In this document: positions 40,802 to 52,425 of the stretch, in pieces
How positions within the stretch are numbered: position 1 is the first letter of the stretch
How the letters are laid out: the number at the start of each line of letters is the position of its first letter
Assembly (NCBI GenBank): GCA_961205875.1
Contig: OY540822.1
Location: 5,954,501-6,018,500 of the forward strand
Direction: 5' to 3'
Length of the DNA: 64,000 nt
DNA from: Sialis fuliginosa
Taxonomy: Eukaryota > Arthropoda > Insecta > Megaloptera > Sialidae
The notes under the pieces: generated by a model
What the model was told of the DNA's origin: nothing
Database searches by the model: none
The model's input: the letters and a program-made list of their open reading frames with translations, nothing else
Made by a program: the position numbers and the translations under genes

Positions 40802-42059
40802 CTATTGATTTACCTTTACCATACCGTCGTCGTCAAACTCCCAGCCACCACCACAATCGAAATCATCGTCAATCGTTAATGGTGAATAACTGGGGTTATC
40901 GAACCGCTTATCTGGTTCTACCACCACAGTTTCTTGAAAGGGGGTCGTTAACATTAGATCTTCGATGGTAACGGGGACGTCTTCTACGACAACGTGCCCC
41001 ATGAACTCCGCCAATGTCACCAAATGCGGAGTCTGGCATGTCGATATCGAAGAAGAATTTTCCCCGTACACATCGAATAAAGCATTCAAAATCGATTGCT
41101 GTGGTGTCATCATCTCCGAGGTCGGTACCACGGCTTCGACGGAATCCTCTGCCAATACTCCATGGCATCGGTTACACAAACCGACATCTTCTTCCTCGGT
41201 TTGTGTACCGATAGTCACCGATACGATCTGGCATTCGATATCATCCATTTTAATTCTGAAATAATAAAAATTGTATAGTTAAAAACTGTAGGTACATCAA
41301 AATTATTTATATTTGTAATTAATTTAGAAGATACAACATCGAAAACTATCTAAAACACAACAGATATTTAACAAATTATTAAAAAAAAAAAAATAATCCA
41401 ATGTAATGAAATAAAATTAAAATTGTTAGAGAAAATAAATGAGTATTTTTTAAATTTACAAGTACGTTCCATATAAAGTTATAGATGTGCTGTAATTGCA
41501 TTAACCTGATTATATGTGAGGCAATGTGTCGTTACTCTCACGTGTTGATGTGTTGGTCAGCAATTTCAAAGATGTCTCGAGTCTGAAATCTTAACCGTTA
41601 AAGATAATATGTTTACTTGACTACCTGTGAAACAATCTGTTATTATCACATGTTGGTCAGCGTTTTTCAAACATTATGGGAATTTTTACTGTAACCGTTA
41701 AAAACAGGGTTGGTCTGTTGTGTGATGAGTTAATATACCTACTAAATTTTCATTATTTTAAGCAAATTTATATGATATATCACATATTTTATATAATTTT
41801 AGGTTTAGATCATCTCTTATAACTTAAAAAAAATTTTTTTTTAAAGTATTGTATAGATCTATCATAGAAAACTATAATTAATTTCTTCTTTTACATCTCA
41901 TATCATTCTTCTTGATACATTTATAAATATATATATAACTATCACACATCGATTATAAGTGAGATCATAATAAATAAATAAGCATAAAGGACCAATGAGA
42001 AAATTTAGAAGTATCATCCTTACTACATACCTGTATGATTGTTGACAATCTGAAACCAT
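40802..42059 (-). CDS. Spliced acidic protein of unknown function
   Basis: Exon 2 (41255-40802) is open and rather GC-rich; exon 1 ends at donor 42031/42030 (CAG, then GTATGT) and the acceptor is TTATTTCAG before 41255. The junction is in phase. With the first in-phase ATG (42059) the protein has 160 residues: IGTQTEEEDVGLCNRCHGVL, then a long acidic stretch with many T, V and D residues, ending DFDCGGGWEFDDDGMV. The exon 1 frame before the ATG is also open and Cys-rich (CRLCDSC..RSVC). No family recognised. Its position next to the Polinton relic hints that it is an accessory viral gene. Confidence 0.5.
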
Positions 42060-42186
42060 AACACACGGTTGTTTACATACAGATCTTCTCACGCAAGAAT
42101 CGCATAGTCGACAGAACGTCTTGTCTGGGAAATTATAACCGTTACAATCCTTATAAAAGGTGAAAACTATCGAGTGTTCGGGTCTG

Positions 42187-42212
42187 TTTTTATAGAACAC
42201 GTTTTATAATAA
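42187..42212. promoter_or_regulatory. Candidate divergent promoter
   Basis: Two TATA-like words lie close together: TTCTATAAAAAC on the minus strand (42194-42187) and TTTTATAATAA on the plus strand (about 42203-42212). They sit between the leftward gene (40802-42059) and the rightward ORF at 42268. Confidence 0.4.
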
Positions 42213-42267
42213 CAATAACAATATCTGTGAAATACAACTTCTGTTAAACAAAAGTTCTGTGATCGAG

Positions 42268-42534
42268 ATGGATAATTTAAACGTAAGTCAATGTTTGCAA
42301 TTATTCAAAAATAATTTTATAGCTATAGAAAAACTTGGTACTTTATTGAGTTATATAAATGAGCAGATTATCTTTAATAACGTGATTTTGACACCTGATG
42401 AAGAATGCATTTACACACTACTATCAGCAACTGTAAACTCTAACGATATAGACTTAGATTTTGGCCCAGGCTGTATAAGGAAGCCATCGAGATTCAAAAG
42501 CATCCCGACAACTTCAACCGCGACAAGGGGATAG
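42268..42534 (+). CDS. Small ORF fused to Penelope debris
   Basis: From ATG 42268 (MDNLNVSQCLQLFKNNFIAI) about 65 codons of protein-like sequence end near DLDF. The last about 23 codons are read from the Penelope fragment in a wrong frame. The original protein is thus truncated. Family unknown; it lies just before the polymerase gene. Confidence 0.4.
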   Translation: MDNLNVSQCLQLFKNNFIAIEKLGTLLSYINEQIIFNNVILTPDEECIYTLLSATVNSNDIDLDFGPGCIRKPSRFKSIPTTSTATRG

Positions 42535-42780
42535 AACTAGCGAAGGCGTGGTTACCAGTCATCCGGAACGTCACGCATGACCACAGACAACACAGGTATA
42601 TAAGGACCGACACAGGATGAAGACACCAGTTTCAGAATCACTTCTGAAGAAGACTCCGACATGAGAATCGAAACGTCAAGTGTAAAAATACGACAACGTG
42701 GACAACAGCCCGAAAAGTTAGCTACTATGGACAACGGCCACGAAAGCCTACAGAAGAGACTTAGATAGTGTTTCTTTTGG
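42459..42780 (+). mobile_element. Penelope-like retroelement fragment
   Basis: In one frame: RLYKEAIEIQKHPDNFNRDK, then ELAKAWLPVIRN, as in the C-terminal region of Penelope-like elements (next to the GIY-YIG endonuclease). The rest holds typical 3' words (TCTGAAGAAGACTCCGACATG, GACAACGGCCACGAAAGCCT). Confidence 0.65.
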
Positions 42781-42787
42781 TACGCAG

Positions 42788-44503
42788 ATGGGGAACGGGC
42801 AAAACGAATTAAATTTTAAAATTATTTCTGAATCAGAAAAATACTATCCTAAATTTAATGCTGATGCTAAAGTGATAAATTTTAAATTTTTAACTCCGCC
42901 AACGAATAAAAACCCTTCTGAGTGGATTCAAACGTCTATTTCTGATCTACTAGCTCACGCATTAATTAATGTTGATAGTTCAGATCTCGTTGGATTATCG
43001 ATTTCAAATTCTGTACATTTGATGGACAAACCTATAGGAATTTCATTTCGTCGCCGTGACCAAATTAGTACCGAATTAATCGGTTCTGTGTTTGAAAACG
43101 TTGTACAAAGTAACGCGAATTTTCTTGTATCTGATAAATTAAATTTAAACTTAACTATAATTCTTCCTCCTCTAGGGCGGGGTGGTGGTGTGAAACGTAA
43201 ATGTTTACCAACATGTGAACTTTCGTTTATTAAAAAAAGTATTATAACGGTTAAAAATAATAATACATATTGTCTTCCAATGGCGTTAGTTATTTCAATA
43301 GCTAAAGTTGATCAAAACCCTGATTATAGTTTTTTAAGAAGAAGTAGGAATATTGATCATTATGTTCAGGAACTAGTTCGTAATGCAAATGTAGACTGTA
43401 GAAACGGCTGTGGAATAAATCAATTAAATTTATTTCAAAACTATCTAAAAGAATATAAAATCGTGGTGTACGACTCGCTTTTTAAACCCAACATTATTTT
43501 TGAGGGAAAGGTAAACGCGAATAAACATTTATATTTACTCTATGATAGAGATATAAAACATTTTAATGTAATCGGTAGTTTAACAGGTGCTTTAGCATCA
43601 AAGTATTATTGTAAAGCATGTCATACTCCATACCAAAACTTTAATGAACATAACTGTAAAAACAAATGCCCGTCATGTCGATCTACTCCACCATGTGATA
43701 TATATTGCGAAATCCATATAACCTGTAAAAATTGTAATAGATTTTTTAGAAATAACGAATGTTTTATAAATCACAAATCCAACAGATACGGCGATACTGT
43801 CGTATGTGACTATGTAAAGAAATGTGTGCATTGTTTCCAAATTATAGATTCAACTAAAAGACGGTATAAAAATAGCCCCCACATTTGTAACGAAATTTAT
43901 TGTACTGTATGTAATAAAAATCAGCCTTACGGACATTTATGTTTTATGCGGAAAAACGAGATAAAACTTACAAAACAATTTTTGTTTATTTTTTTTGATT
44001 TCGAATGCACACAAGAATTAAAATTAAATGATACAGATTATTTGCACTAACCAAATATGTGTACAGCGCAGCAAGTATGTCATAATTGCGTTGAAATAGA
44101 AGACATATCACAGAACTGCGATACATGCGGTGTGCGAGAACATTTATTTGATAACTCTCCTGTAGAAAATTTTATTAAATATTGCATGAAATCTAGGAGC
44201 TATACAACTAAAGTATATGTTATAGCACATAATGCAAAAGCTTACGATAGTCATTTTATTTTGAGATATATGATCGAGCGTGGGTGGAACCCAACCCTGC
44301 TTATGAATGGGTTAATAATATTTAAAATTACTTATGATAATGCTGTGTTTCTTGATTCAATCAACTACTTACCTATGGCTCTTTCAAAATTTAAAAAAGC
44401 ATTTGGTCTTCAATGCGATACCAAAGGATATTATCCTCACTTTTTTAATACAATAGAGAATAAAAATTACGTAGGTCCGCTGTCGATGTACGTGTCAAAC
44501 TAA
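42788..44503 (+). pseudogene. Polinton/adintovirus family-B DNA polymerase, N-terminal part
   Basis: Open from ATG 42788 to a TAA at 44048-44050, then open in the same frame to 44503. The N-terminal region has several CxxC/CxxH groups (about residues 275-400). Exonuclease motif I is FFDFECTQ just before the stop and motif II AHNAKAYDSHF follows it (about 44223). This is the protein-primed PolB of Polinton/adintovirus elements. The polymerase palm and thumb are missing: after 44503 the sequence jumps to a capsid gene. It cannot replicate DNA. Confidence 0.85.
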
Positions 44504-44526
44504 CCACCGATAGACCTGAGTTTTAT

Positions 44527-45204
44527 ATGATGGAGGATAAATCCGAATCTAGTTTAAAAATTCTAGACGCAACACTTTACATTCGACATGTAAATGTAGC
44601 ACCTCACATTTTACTGGCTCATAACAACGCTTTGGCAAAAACTAATGCAAAATATCATTTCAAACGTGTAGAATTAAAACCTTTTACAGTAGCTGGTCAA
44701 GAACACTCTATATCTATAGATAATGCTCTGTTAGGACAAATCCCTTGTATGTTAATTTTCGGTATGGTTAAAAACAGCAGTTTTGCCGGTACACAGAAAG
44801 AAAATCCGTTTTATTTTGATCATTTTAGCATGGATAGCTTTTCATTGTATGTAAATGGGGTTCAGATCCCTAACGAGGCGCTTACACCTGTAGATAATTC
44901 TAGTTTTTGTCGATTAACTCGGGGGTATCATACTTTATTTTCCGATACAGGTATAAATTTTAGAGATCAAGGTCATCAAATAACACAAGAAATGTTTGGA
45001 AAGGGGTATTTTCTCTTTGCATTTGATCTTACACCCGATGCGTCAGGACATGAAAATCATACAAGTTTAGGAAATCAGGGAAATATACGCATAGAAGCTA
45101 GATTTAATAAAAAATTAGATACTCCTGTGACATGTATAGTTTATGTCATTTTTGATGATTTTATCGAAATCGATAAAAATCGAAATGTTTTAACAAATTT
45201 TTAA
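44527..45204 (+). pseudogene. Hexon-like major capsid protein, C-terminal part
   Basis: 225 codons without a proper beginning. TLYIRHVNVAPHILLAHNNA, then HFKRVELKPFTVAGQ, PFYFDHFSMDSFSLYVNGVQ, FCRLTRGYHTLF, YFLFAFDLTPDASGHENHTS and FIEIDKNRNVLTNF match what I know as the F54H12.2-like proteins, i.e. the double-jelly-roll capsid of Polintons/adintoviruses. The N-terminal jelly roll is absent, lost with the PolB C-terminus in one deletion at about 44504-44526. Confidence 0.82.
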
Positions 45205-45294
45205 TACCATACTGATTTGTTTAATGGTGGAGGTATCGGAATAATATATATATAAATATCGTTGGTATCGTTATATTTTCTGTCATAAACATGA

Positions 45295-46026
45295 ATGTTT
45301 GTAGATATACAATTTATTTACGGGAACGGTCGTCATAGGATTGTGAAAGAAATCACGTTTACATCGTCAGCAGCGTCAAAAATAAAACAATATATTTTCG
45401 AACCTCCATATAACGAGACCGAGTTAGATGATGCTGTAATTAGAAAAAATCTTTGGTTAACAAATAATCTGCATGGTTTAAGTTGACGTGATGGTGTAAT
45501 AAGTTATCTCGACTTAGATACAGTTATCGAGGGTTTTATTTCCGATCATAATATCAACATTATATACGTTAAAGGATTGGAGAAGACAAATTTTTTAAAA
45601 AGGTATGTAAAAAACATTCAAGTCGAAAACATTGAAATTTTAAATTGTCCATCTTTAAAAAAACTAAATTATTCAAGCAATTTTAATTGTGAATTTCGTC
45701 CTCATACGATTAACAATAGTTTAAACTGTGCGTTCCGAAATGTATTTAACTTAGTCGAGTGGTATATAAAGTTTGTTGCTGACATACCGCATCATTGTGA
45801 TGTTAAATTAAATTTAAATAAATTTTTTGATAGACTAAAAACATTTTACTTTTGGCCTTACGTTCAAAATTCATGCAGTTCTTTAGCGCTTAACGGATAT
45901 TTTTATAGTAACTATTTTGATAGAATTCAGTGTTATTTCTGTGGACATACTGTTGACAATTGGCTTGACGAAAACAATTTGGAAAAAGTTTCGCATTTTA
46001 ATAGTAAATGTTCGCTCAGTAAATAG
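45295..46026 (+). pseudogene. Polinton-associated protein with C-terminal BIR domain, one nonsense codon
   Basis: The first part (FIYGNGRHRIVKEITFTSSA ... YIFEPPYNETELDD ... WLTNNLHGLS) is a conserved segment I know from virus-like ORFs in insect genomes. It breaks at a TGA (45484-45486) where that family usually has Trp. The frame then runs on (VISYLDLDTVIEGF ... YVKGLEKTNFLKRYV) to a BIR-like end: FFDRLKTFYFWP ... LALNGYFYSNYFDRIQCYFC ... VDNWLDENN ... HFNSKC. The zinc ligands are Cys, Cys, His, Cys, but His and the last Cys are 4 residues apart, not the usual 6. BIR domains are known from inhibitors of apoptosis. Confidence 0.7.
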
Positions 46027-46031
46027 TTGAT

Positions 46032-46560
46032 ATGAATTCTTTAGAAATATATCGTTTATTAAACTCGAATAAAAACACTGCAGATAAATTTGTTGGTGTA
46101 TTTGCAGTAGATAAATTACCACGAAAATAACAAATAAACCATGTATAGTTGTTGCTAACACTGACACATCTAAATACAGCGGTACACATTGGGTTGCATT
46201 TTTTCTAAATTCATCAGGTGTTTCCGAATACTTTGATTCGTACGGTTTGTTTCCGCTAAATAAGTATTTTATTGAATTTTTGAATAATACATAATTCCAA
46301 ACATTGGTCTTATAATACACAAACAATACAAAGCGCGACATCTGATGTCTGCGGACGATATTGTTGTGTTTATCTGTTACATCGAGCTATGGGAAAAAGC
46401 AAAAAATCATTTCTTAAACGTTTCGATTCGAACGATTTGCATGCAAATGATCAGAAAATCATCAGGCTCTTCATACGAGGCTTTGGAGAAAAACAATCAT
46501 ATAGACGGTCATACAATGGTGGGGGTACGAGAATACAGCACTGTTGTTCGTCAATAAGGT
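46032..46560 (+). pseudogene. Adenain-like cysteine protease, frameshifted
   Basis: Starts MNSLEIYRLLNSNKNTADKF (ATG about 46032). After a stop near 46128 it continues in another frame with the His motif GTHWVAFF, the Asp motif EYFDSYGLFP, and in yet another frame the Cys motif SDVCGRYCCVYLLH (about 46337-46380), then KSKKSFLKRFDSNDLHANDQ. This is the capsid maturation protease of Polinton and adenovirus lineages. At least two frame changes and one stop make it inactive. Confidence 0.8.
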
Positions 46561-46643
46561 ATGTCATTTGTGTTTTAAAAGTGTATAGCTTTATAACTAA
46601 GTAGTTCGTGTGTTTTTACATTATAGTAATCATTCGTGTCGAG

Positions 46644-48129
46644 ATGTCGCAAGTAGAACCTGTAAAAACGTCCGTAACAACAACAACAATAAAAACAACA
46701 GCCGCGCTTCCTACGTGTAACATATTGTTTAGGGATTGCAATCCCGGGATCCCGACTAAAAATTTGATCTCGAAATCCCGGGATTAGAAACACATTAATA
46801 CCGGGATTTCGGGATTTAAAAAAATTAATTTGGATTTACATTCTCATGATTTCTATGAAGATATTATAACGCTAGCACACATGGAAAGTGAAATTTTTAA
46901 GTTTGGCGCCAATTCCAGTGCATCTGGTTGCAATAAAAACGATCTTTTTAGAAACTTTACGCTTACAAGAGTCTCCTGACTGCATTGTCTTTTCCAGGAA
47001 CGTGTAAAAATGCATTTTAACCATAGACAGAGATTTTAACAAATTTTAAAGATTGGTATAATAAAGTTATCGACATAGAACTAGCAATACCACAGTGACA
47101 TATAGTATCTAACTGCATTTCTTTTTACTATGCATACATAGATCTGAATATCAAATTCTATGTATTACATATTTTTTTAACGGTTAATTATTAGATGTTA
47201 ATTATTATGGTCAAACCTAGATAAATGTGCTAATAAAAAATATGTGAAATTAAATAGTGTACATAAATTTTCTGTGTACAAATACCTACTTTTTGCGGGA
47301 AGTGAATAAACAATCTGCAAAATGTAAAACAAAATGGACACAAAAGGACTTGTACATTTAAATTCTAATTATAAAATCAATTTATTATTTTTTTACGAAA
47401 GTTCACTTATGGATATTTTTCATAATCATACGTAAAATCGTAAGTACACATTTCAAAATTTTTTTACAAGGTTTTAAATGGTTAAATAATTTTTTTACAA
47501 AAATAAATTCTAATCCCGGGATACCGGGATTTGAAAATTGTTCAATCTCGAAATCCCGAGATTGAAAATTTTTATCGGGATTGCAATCCCTAATATTGTT
47601 ACTCAGCAATGTTTATTTTCTAAACGAAATTTGTAATAAATACATTTGTGTCGGTTTCCATGCAGAAGAAGAGTTTGAAGCCCGTGTGCAGATAGGACAA
47701 GTTAGTAAAAACTCAATCTTCATAGACTATCTCGATTGGGGTGTGTTTCTCGCATTCGTAGACAATATCAACGAGTTTTTCAACAATGAAAACTGTAAAC
47801 GTGAGTTATGTTTCAAAGTCGTAGACAGATTATATATTTATGCTGTATTTTATTTTGGAAAAAAACATACAGTGTTACATGATCGGAAAAGTGAAAAAAA
47901 AGTGTCAATTAATTCCGATGAGTGGAAAATCATATTAAAATGTAGATTGTACATATATGACTAGATTATTGTTTAGGTGCTTCTCTATAGATGAATTGGT
48001 AATGCGATATTTCGTAGATGTCGCGAATAAAAAATTAAGTGGAGATGTTTTTGTTGAACCGACCATATTCTGTAAACTGATCGATTATGAGAGATTGTTT
48101 TTTGGATTTACTATATTACTTACTTATTG
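46644..48129 (+). pseudogene. Polinton-associated protein split by a hAT MITE
   Basis: Starts MSQVEPVKTSVTTTTIKTTA at 46644, breaks at 46730 for the MITE, and resumes after 47600 (NEICNKYICVGFHAEEEFEA). It continues SIFIDYLDWGVFLAFVDNINEF, KRELCFKVVDRLYIYAVFYF, VSINSDEWKIILKC, and after a frame change near 47960 LFRCFSIDELVMRYFVDVAN ... EPTIFCKLIDYERLFFGFTI to 48129. The MITE and its duplication alone explain the first break. A deletion near 47800 removed a segment that is kept in the copy at 17592-18730. Function unknown. Confidence 0.65.
46730..47592. mobile_element. hAT-type MITE, 863 bp
   Basis: TIRs TAGGGATTGCAATCCCG / complement; 8-bp duplication ATATTGTT at 46722-46729 and 47593-47600. 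Subterminal CCCGGGAT words repeat in both orientations. No coding capacity. Inserted in the Polinton-associated gene. Confidence 0.88.
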
Positions 48130-49077
48130 AATTTAATATTTACTGTGAGGATAAACTTAAAAATCATTCTATCGAACCTTCCTTCCTTCTGAAATAATTC
48201 ATTTAAGGATCTATGGTGTGTGTATATATGTGTGTGTATGTATGTAGTAACATTCTCGAGTATATAATTAAATTCTAAAACATTATCAGTTTACAACTAG
48301 AGTGTAATAAGAAAGTATAATTTAAACTATATATCGCATTATCATATATTCTACATTTAATTGTTCAGTGTATTTGTATATATTTTACCAATTCAGTGTA
48401 TTTTTCAATTTAGTTGTTTAAGTAGTTTTTGAGTTATTGTTTAATTTAACTGTTTAAGTGATTTTGAGTTATTGTATCATATTGTTGTATTATATTTTGC
48501 CTGTTGGTTATAATAAATTTGTAACTAGTTTTAAGTTAAAATAATTGATTTATCTTGTTTAATACGATTTGTCTTACTATAAATACTTTTCATCAGAGTA
48601 AAAATGTGATACTAATTTTATTAATTTTATTTGTTTTTAAACTAAATTTAAGTTTTAATGTTTTTAAAAAAAATGTTTTTATATATTGTTTTATCTATTG
48701 GATATCACATCAACATAATTGTTGTCCTTTTTTACAAAAATGTGTACTTATTAAAATTTAAAATTTTTTTTGATGTAATATGCATGGTTTTTTCTACATA
48801 TGTTCACACATATTATTGTTTAAAGTGTAAGTTTTTCTTAAAAAATATTTTTACATCTATTAATATCTTGTTCATCGACTTATGTTATTTGCTCATGTTT
48901 GTTATTTCTTATAGGGATGTTTGTATTAGTTCTGATGAAGACAAAATGTTGAAAATTAAAATATAGCGCTGTTAATTAAAATGATTTGAACTATGGTTTA
49001 GTATTTTAATTAATATTTTGACCTTTAAAAACCCCTACAAAAGGTTTATTTAAATATATATATATATATATATATAT
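48130..49077. other. AT-rich non-coding stretch
   Basis: About 48225-48400 is the 3' flank shared with the copy at 17.4-17.6 kb. From 48540 to 48966 a hydrophobic frame (about 100 codons) with low-complexity F, I, L and Y content exists, but nothing marks it as a gene. It ends in an (AT)n tract (about 49048-49077). Confidence 0.45.
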
Positions 49078-52000
49078 TAGGGTGGTCGTTAAAAATTAAA
49101 TTTCTTGAGGCGCCCCCTAAAAAGCTTCTTTTTGATGAAAAAACACTATGAAAATTTTTTATTATTTTTTTTACTCAAGACAACACGTGCCTCAAGCCGA
49201 TTTAAGTTAATTTTTTGGTAATTTCCTGATTTTTAATGAAACTTCTTGTAATGTAAAAATTATTTTAAGATTGGAAATGTTTTAACAATGAAACACTTTT
49301 AGTATTATTATTCTCAGTGATGAATTTCAAATTATAGTTTTACAAAAAGTTCTAAATTCTTCGTGATTTAAGCTTATTTTTTAATTTTTATTATATTTTT
49401 ATAGTTTTTTAAACGTCTGTAAGCATTTATATATGAGTTATTTTTGAGAAAATGCTTCTAAAAATTGCGGATGCACACATGCTGGGTAACTTAGATAAAA
49501 GCGTCAAATCCTTCTCTGTCGATAAGTTACTAGCAGTGGCATATACGTCTGTAGTTTTTGTATAGTTTACATTGCAAAATTTGTATCAGATGCTTTATAT
49601 AAATCATTAACTCAATATTGTTATAACTAAAACATCTTATCTTTCACAAGTAATATCGTTTATTACTTATTGAGTTTACTTAGGAACTGAATGGTATGTT
49701 TTGTTAGAAGTTACTGAGTTATTCATTATTACTTGTAAAGTCTTACATGTGGTGCGAATGTAAGGTTAAACATTGAACATTTTAAACGATACTATTTTTG
49801 TAATGGAAAACAAAGTAGAAAACATATTTTTAATCGGAGAGACAAATCATGAAATTGCGGGAAATCAACTTCCATCTAATTTACAAGTATTAAAATTTTT
49901 GTTTTACAACACCCGAATATTGAAACATAGTTTGAAAGTCAGTGAAAGTTTAGTGTATGATGAATTAATTACTTTTTGGCAAAAAGTAAAAATTCCAATG
50001 CAACAAAAATTTCGGTGTATGAAAAAAATTGATGATTTATACAACGATTGGAGAAGTTTACAGAAAAACTCATCAAGACGAAATGATATTCAGGAAAACA
50101 ATGAAACAGTATTTTTATCACACTTAAATAATTTATTTGATATAGCACATAGTGATGTTTTAACAATGGTTGATGACAGTACAAAAAGATTTTTATTAAA
50201 TCAACGTGAACCAAATCGTGTTGGATTTATTGACGACGTTGAAGATATATCTGGTAAGTGTTAATATAAGTCGGACATTTTTGATATTTATTCTTTAATT
50301 AAAATTTTTTTTTTCTATCAATATAGAAAAATCTGAACCAACTTCACAGTATGAATCAACCCCGTCATCATTCAGTCAAGAAAATATTCACAGAGATCCT
50401 AGTTTCGTTATGAACTTAGATGAAGAATCGCCACCACCGAAAAGATCTCGTGGAATAATAGACATTCTGACTCCAAAATTATGTACCATGTTAGATAAAG
50501 TGCAAAATTAGTGATCGCGATGCAACAGGCTTATTAATTGCATTTCTTGAAGCTGTGGAACTTGATGCAACCCACTACATCGTTAATCGAACATCGATAA
50601 AACAAAAACGTGAAAATTTCAGAAAAAAAAGCGGCTGAAATCCAAACAAGATTTGCAAATAAAGATCTTCGTAGATTGATTGTTCATTGGGACGGTAAAC
50701 ACTTACCTGATATTACTGGCAGAAATTTCGTAGAACGTCTTCCAATAATAGTTTCATTTGAAAATGAAACTAAAATTCTATCGATACCACCGTTAGAAAA
50801 TGCTACAGGCCGAGCAATGGCAAATGCAGTTTCTGATGCTCTTCAAGAGTATGGAGTCAGTGATTTAGTAGTCGGTTTATGTTGTGATACTACTGCATCG
50901 AATACTGGAGAATATAATGGTGCAGCAGTTTTAATTGAGCATTTGTTAGAGAAAGATCTTCTTATTTTGCTATGCAGACATCATATATTTGAGGTTGTAT
51001 TGAGAGCTGTATTTGACAGTAAGTTAACTAATGTTTCTGGACCAAATGTGCCTATATTTGCTCGATTCAAGAAAGAGTGGGATGAATTAGACCTAACTCA
51101 ATTTAAAAGTGGAATAGCGGATCCCTTGATTGGTAAATTATTGGAAAATGATATTCAAGACATTCATGAATTCATTAAGCAACAACTTATTTTGAACCAT
51201 GATAGAAAAGATTATTTAGAACTGCTAGAATTAAGCTTGCTATTTATTGGAATAATACCTGATAACATCACGTTTCATACTCCTGGAGCTATGCATCAGG
51301 CCAGGTGGATGGCTAAGGCAATATATTCGTTGAAAATATTTCTGTTACGATTTACTTTTAAACTAAAGTCTACGGAAGAAAAAAGCCTGGGCATGATTTG
51401 CGTGTTTGTTGTGAAAATTTATTTACGAATATGGTTCGCCGCCACATCATCGATTAAGGCACCAAACTGTGATTTTCAGTTGATCAAATCTATTTATAAC
51501 TTTCAACCTATTGACAAAAAAATATACGAGAGTGCTTTAGGTAAAATTTTAAACCATTTGTGGTATCTGAATCCTGAAAATTGTTTATTGGCTTTATTCG
51601 AAGATGATGTAGATACGGAAACGAAACAGAAAATGGTTAAAAAAGTCATTGAATTCTCACAAAATGCAGATGAACCTGATTTATTAGACAATAATGAACA
51701 AGTTCTTAGGAAGGCTGTAGTATCTCGTGCGGATATCCCAAAATTATTTGACCAAGGATTAGAACAGTTTATTAATGCAACTTCTATTAATTTTTTCCAT
51801 AAACTTGGACTAAATACGAGCTGGTTGACTGAAAATTGTGAAAAATGGTTAGAAGACTCTAATTATCAAGATTGTTTGACGGCTGTAACAAATTTATCAG
51901 TCGTTAACGATGTTGCAGAACGAGGTGTTAAACTAATGCAAGAGTACAACGATTTATTCACAAAAGATGAAAAACAAAAGCAATTCCTCATTCAAATTTT

Positions 52001-52425
52001 AGATGATTACAGAAGCAAAGGCATCAAGACAACGAAAGAAAGTTTACTTAAAGAATGGAATGATGAAAACTAAAGATTAAAATTAAATTTGTATAAATTT
52101 TGTCATAAAATAAAAATATTAATTAAAATATCATCAATTTTTTTGATAAACAGACCTTACAGTTCGGAATATTTATTGTAATTTTCATTAACTATCGTAT
52201 TCTCATGAATTTGGGTTCTCTGATTGTTCGTAGTTTGTATGAAATTGTATTTATTATTATAAATCCTCAAAAAACATTATTATACCCAAAAATTAACTTA
52301 AATCGGCTTGAGGCACGTGTTGTCTTGGATTAAAAAAATTATAAAAAATTTTCTCAGTCTTTTTTCATCAAAAGGAAGCTTTTTAGGGGGCGCCTCAAGA
52401 AATTTAATTTTTAACGACCACCCTA
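49078..52425 (+). mobile_element. DNA transposon with TAGGGTGGTCG ends and about 140-bp TIRs
   Basis: The left end TAGGGTGGTCGTTAAAAATT ... CAAGCCGATTTAAGTTAATT (49078-49217) returns inverted at about 52286-52425. Flanks fit an 8-bp duplication ATATATAT, though it lies in a TA repeat and is not decisive. It encodes one transposase with two frameshifts. Close to the TAGGGTGTCCCG element at 26652 in end sequence and apparent duplication length. Confidence 0.87.
49803..52073 (+). pseudogene. Transposase of the 49078-52425 element, two frameshifts
   Basis: Exon 1 49803-50253 (MENKVENIFLIGETNHEIAG), intron with GTAAGT...ATATAG, exon 2 from 50337. Frame changes near 50508 and 50625 separate TPKLCTMLDKVQ, ISDRDATGLLIAFLEAV and EKKAAEIQTRFANKDLRRLI. 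The long open part has IVHWDGKHLPD, VVGLCCDTTASNTGEYNGAA, CRHHIFEVVLRAVFD, ARWMAKAIYSL, RKAVVSRADIPKLF and NDVAERGVKLMQEYNDLFTK. The D residues in HWDGK and CCDTT are candidate catalytic residues. I know this as an abundant arthropod transposase type but not its formal superfamily. Confidence 0.78.

Noticed and set aside
46575..46793. Minus-strand ORF of 72 codons with a run of Cys and Tyr
   Set aside because: It covers an ACA-rich coding stretch and the MITE end on the other strand; low complexity.
48658..48966. Hydrophobic ORF of 102 codons that could be a membrane protein
   Set aside because: Composition follows the AT-rich base content and no start, splice or family signal supports it.
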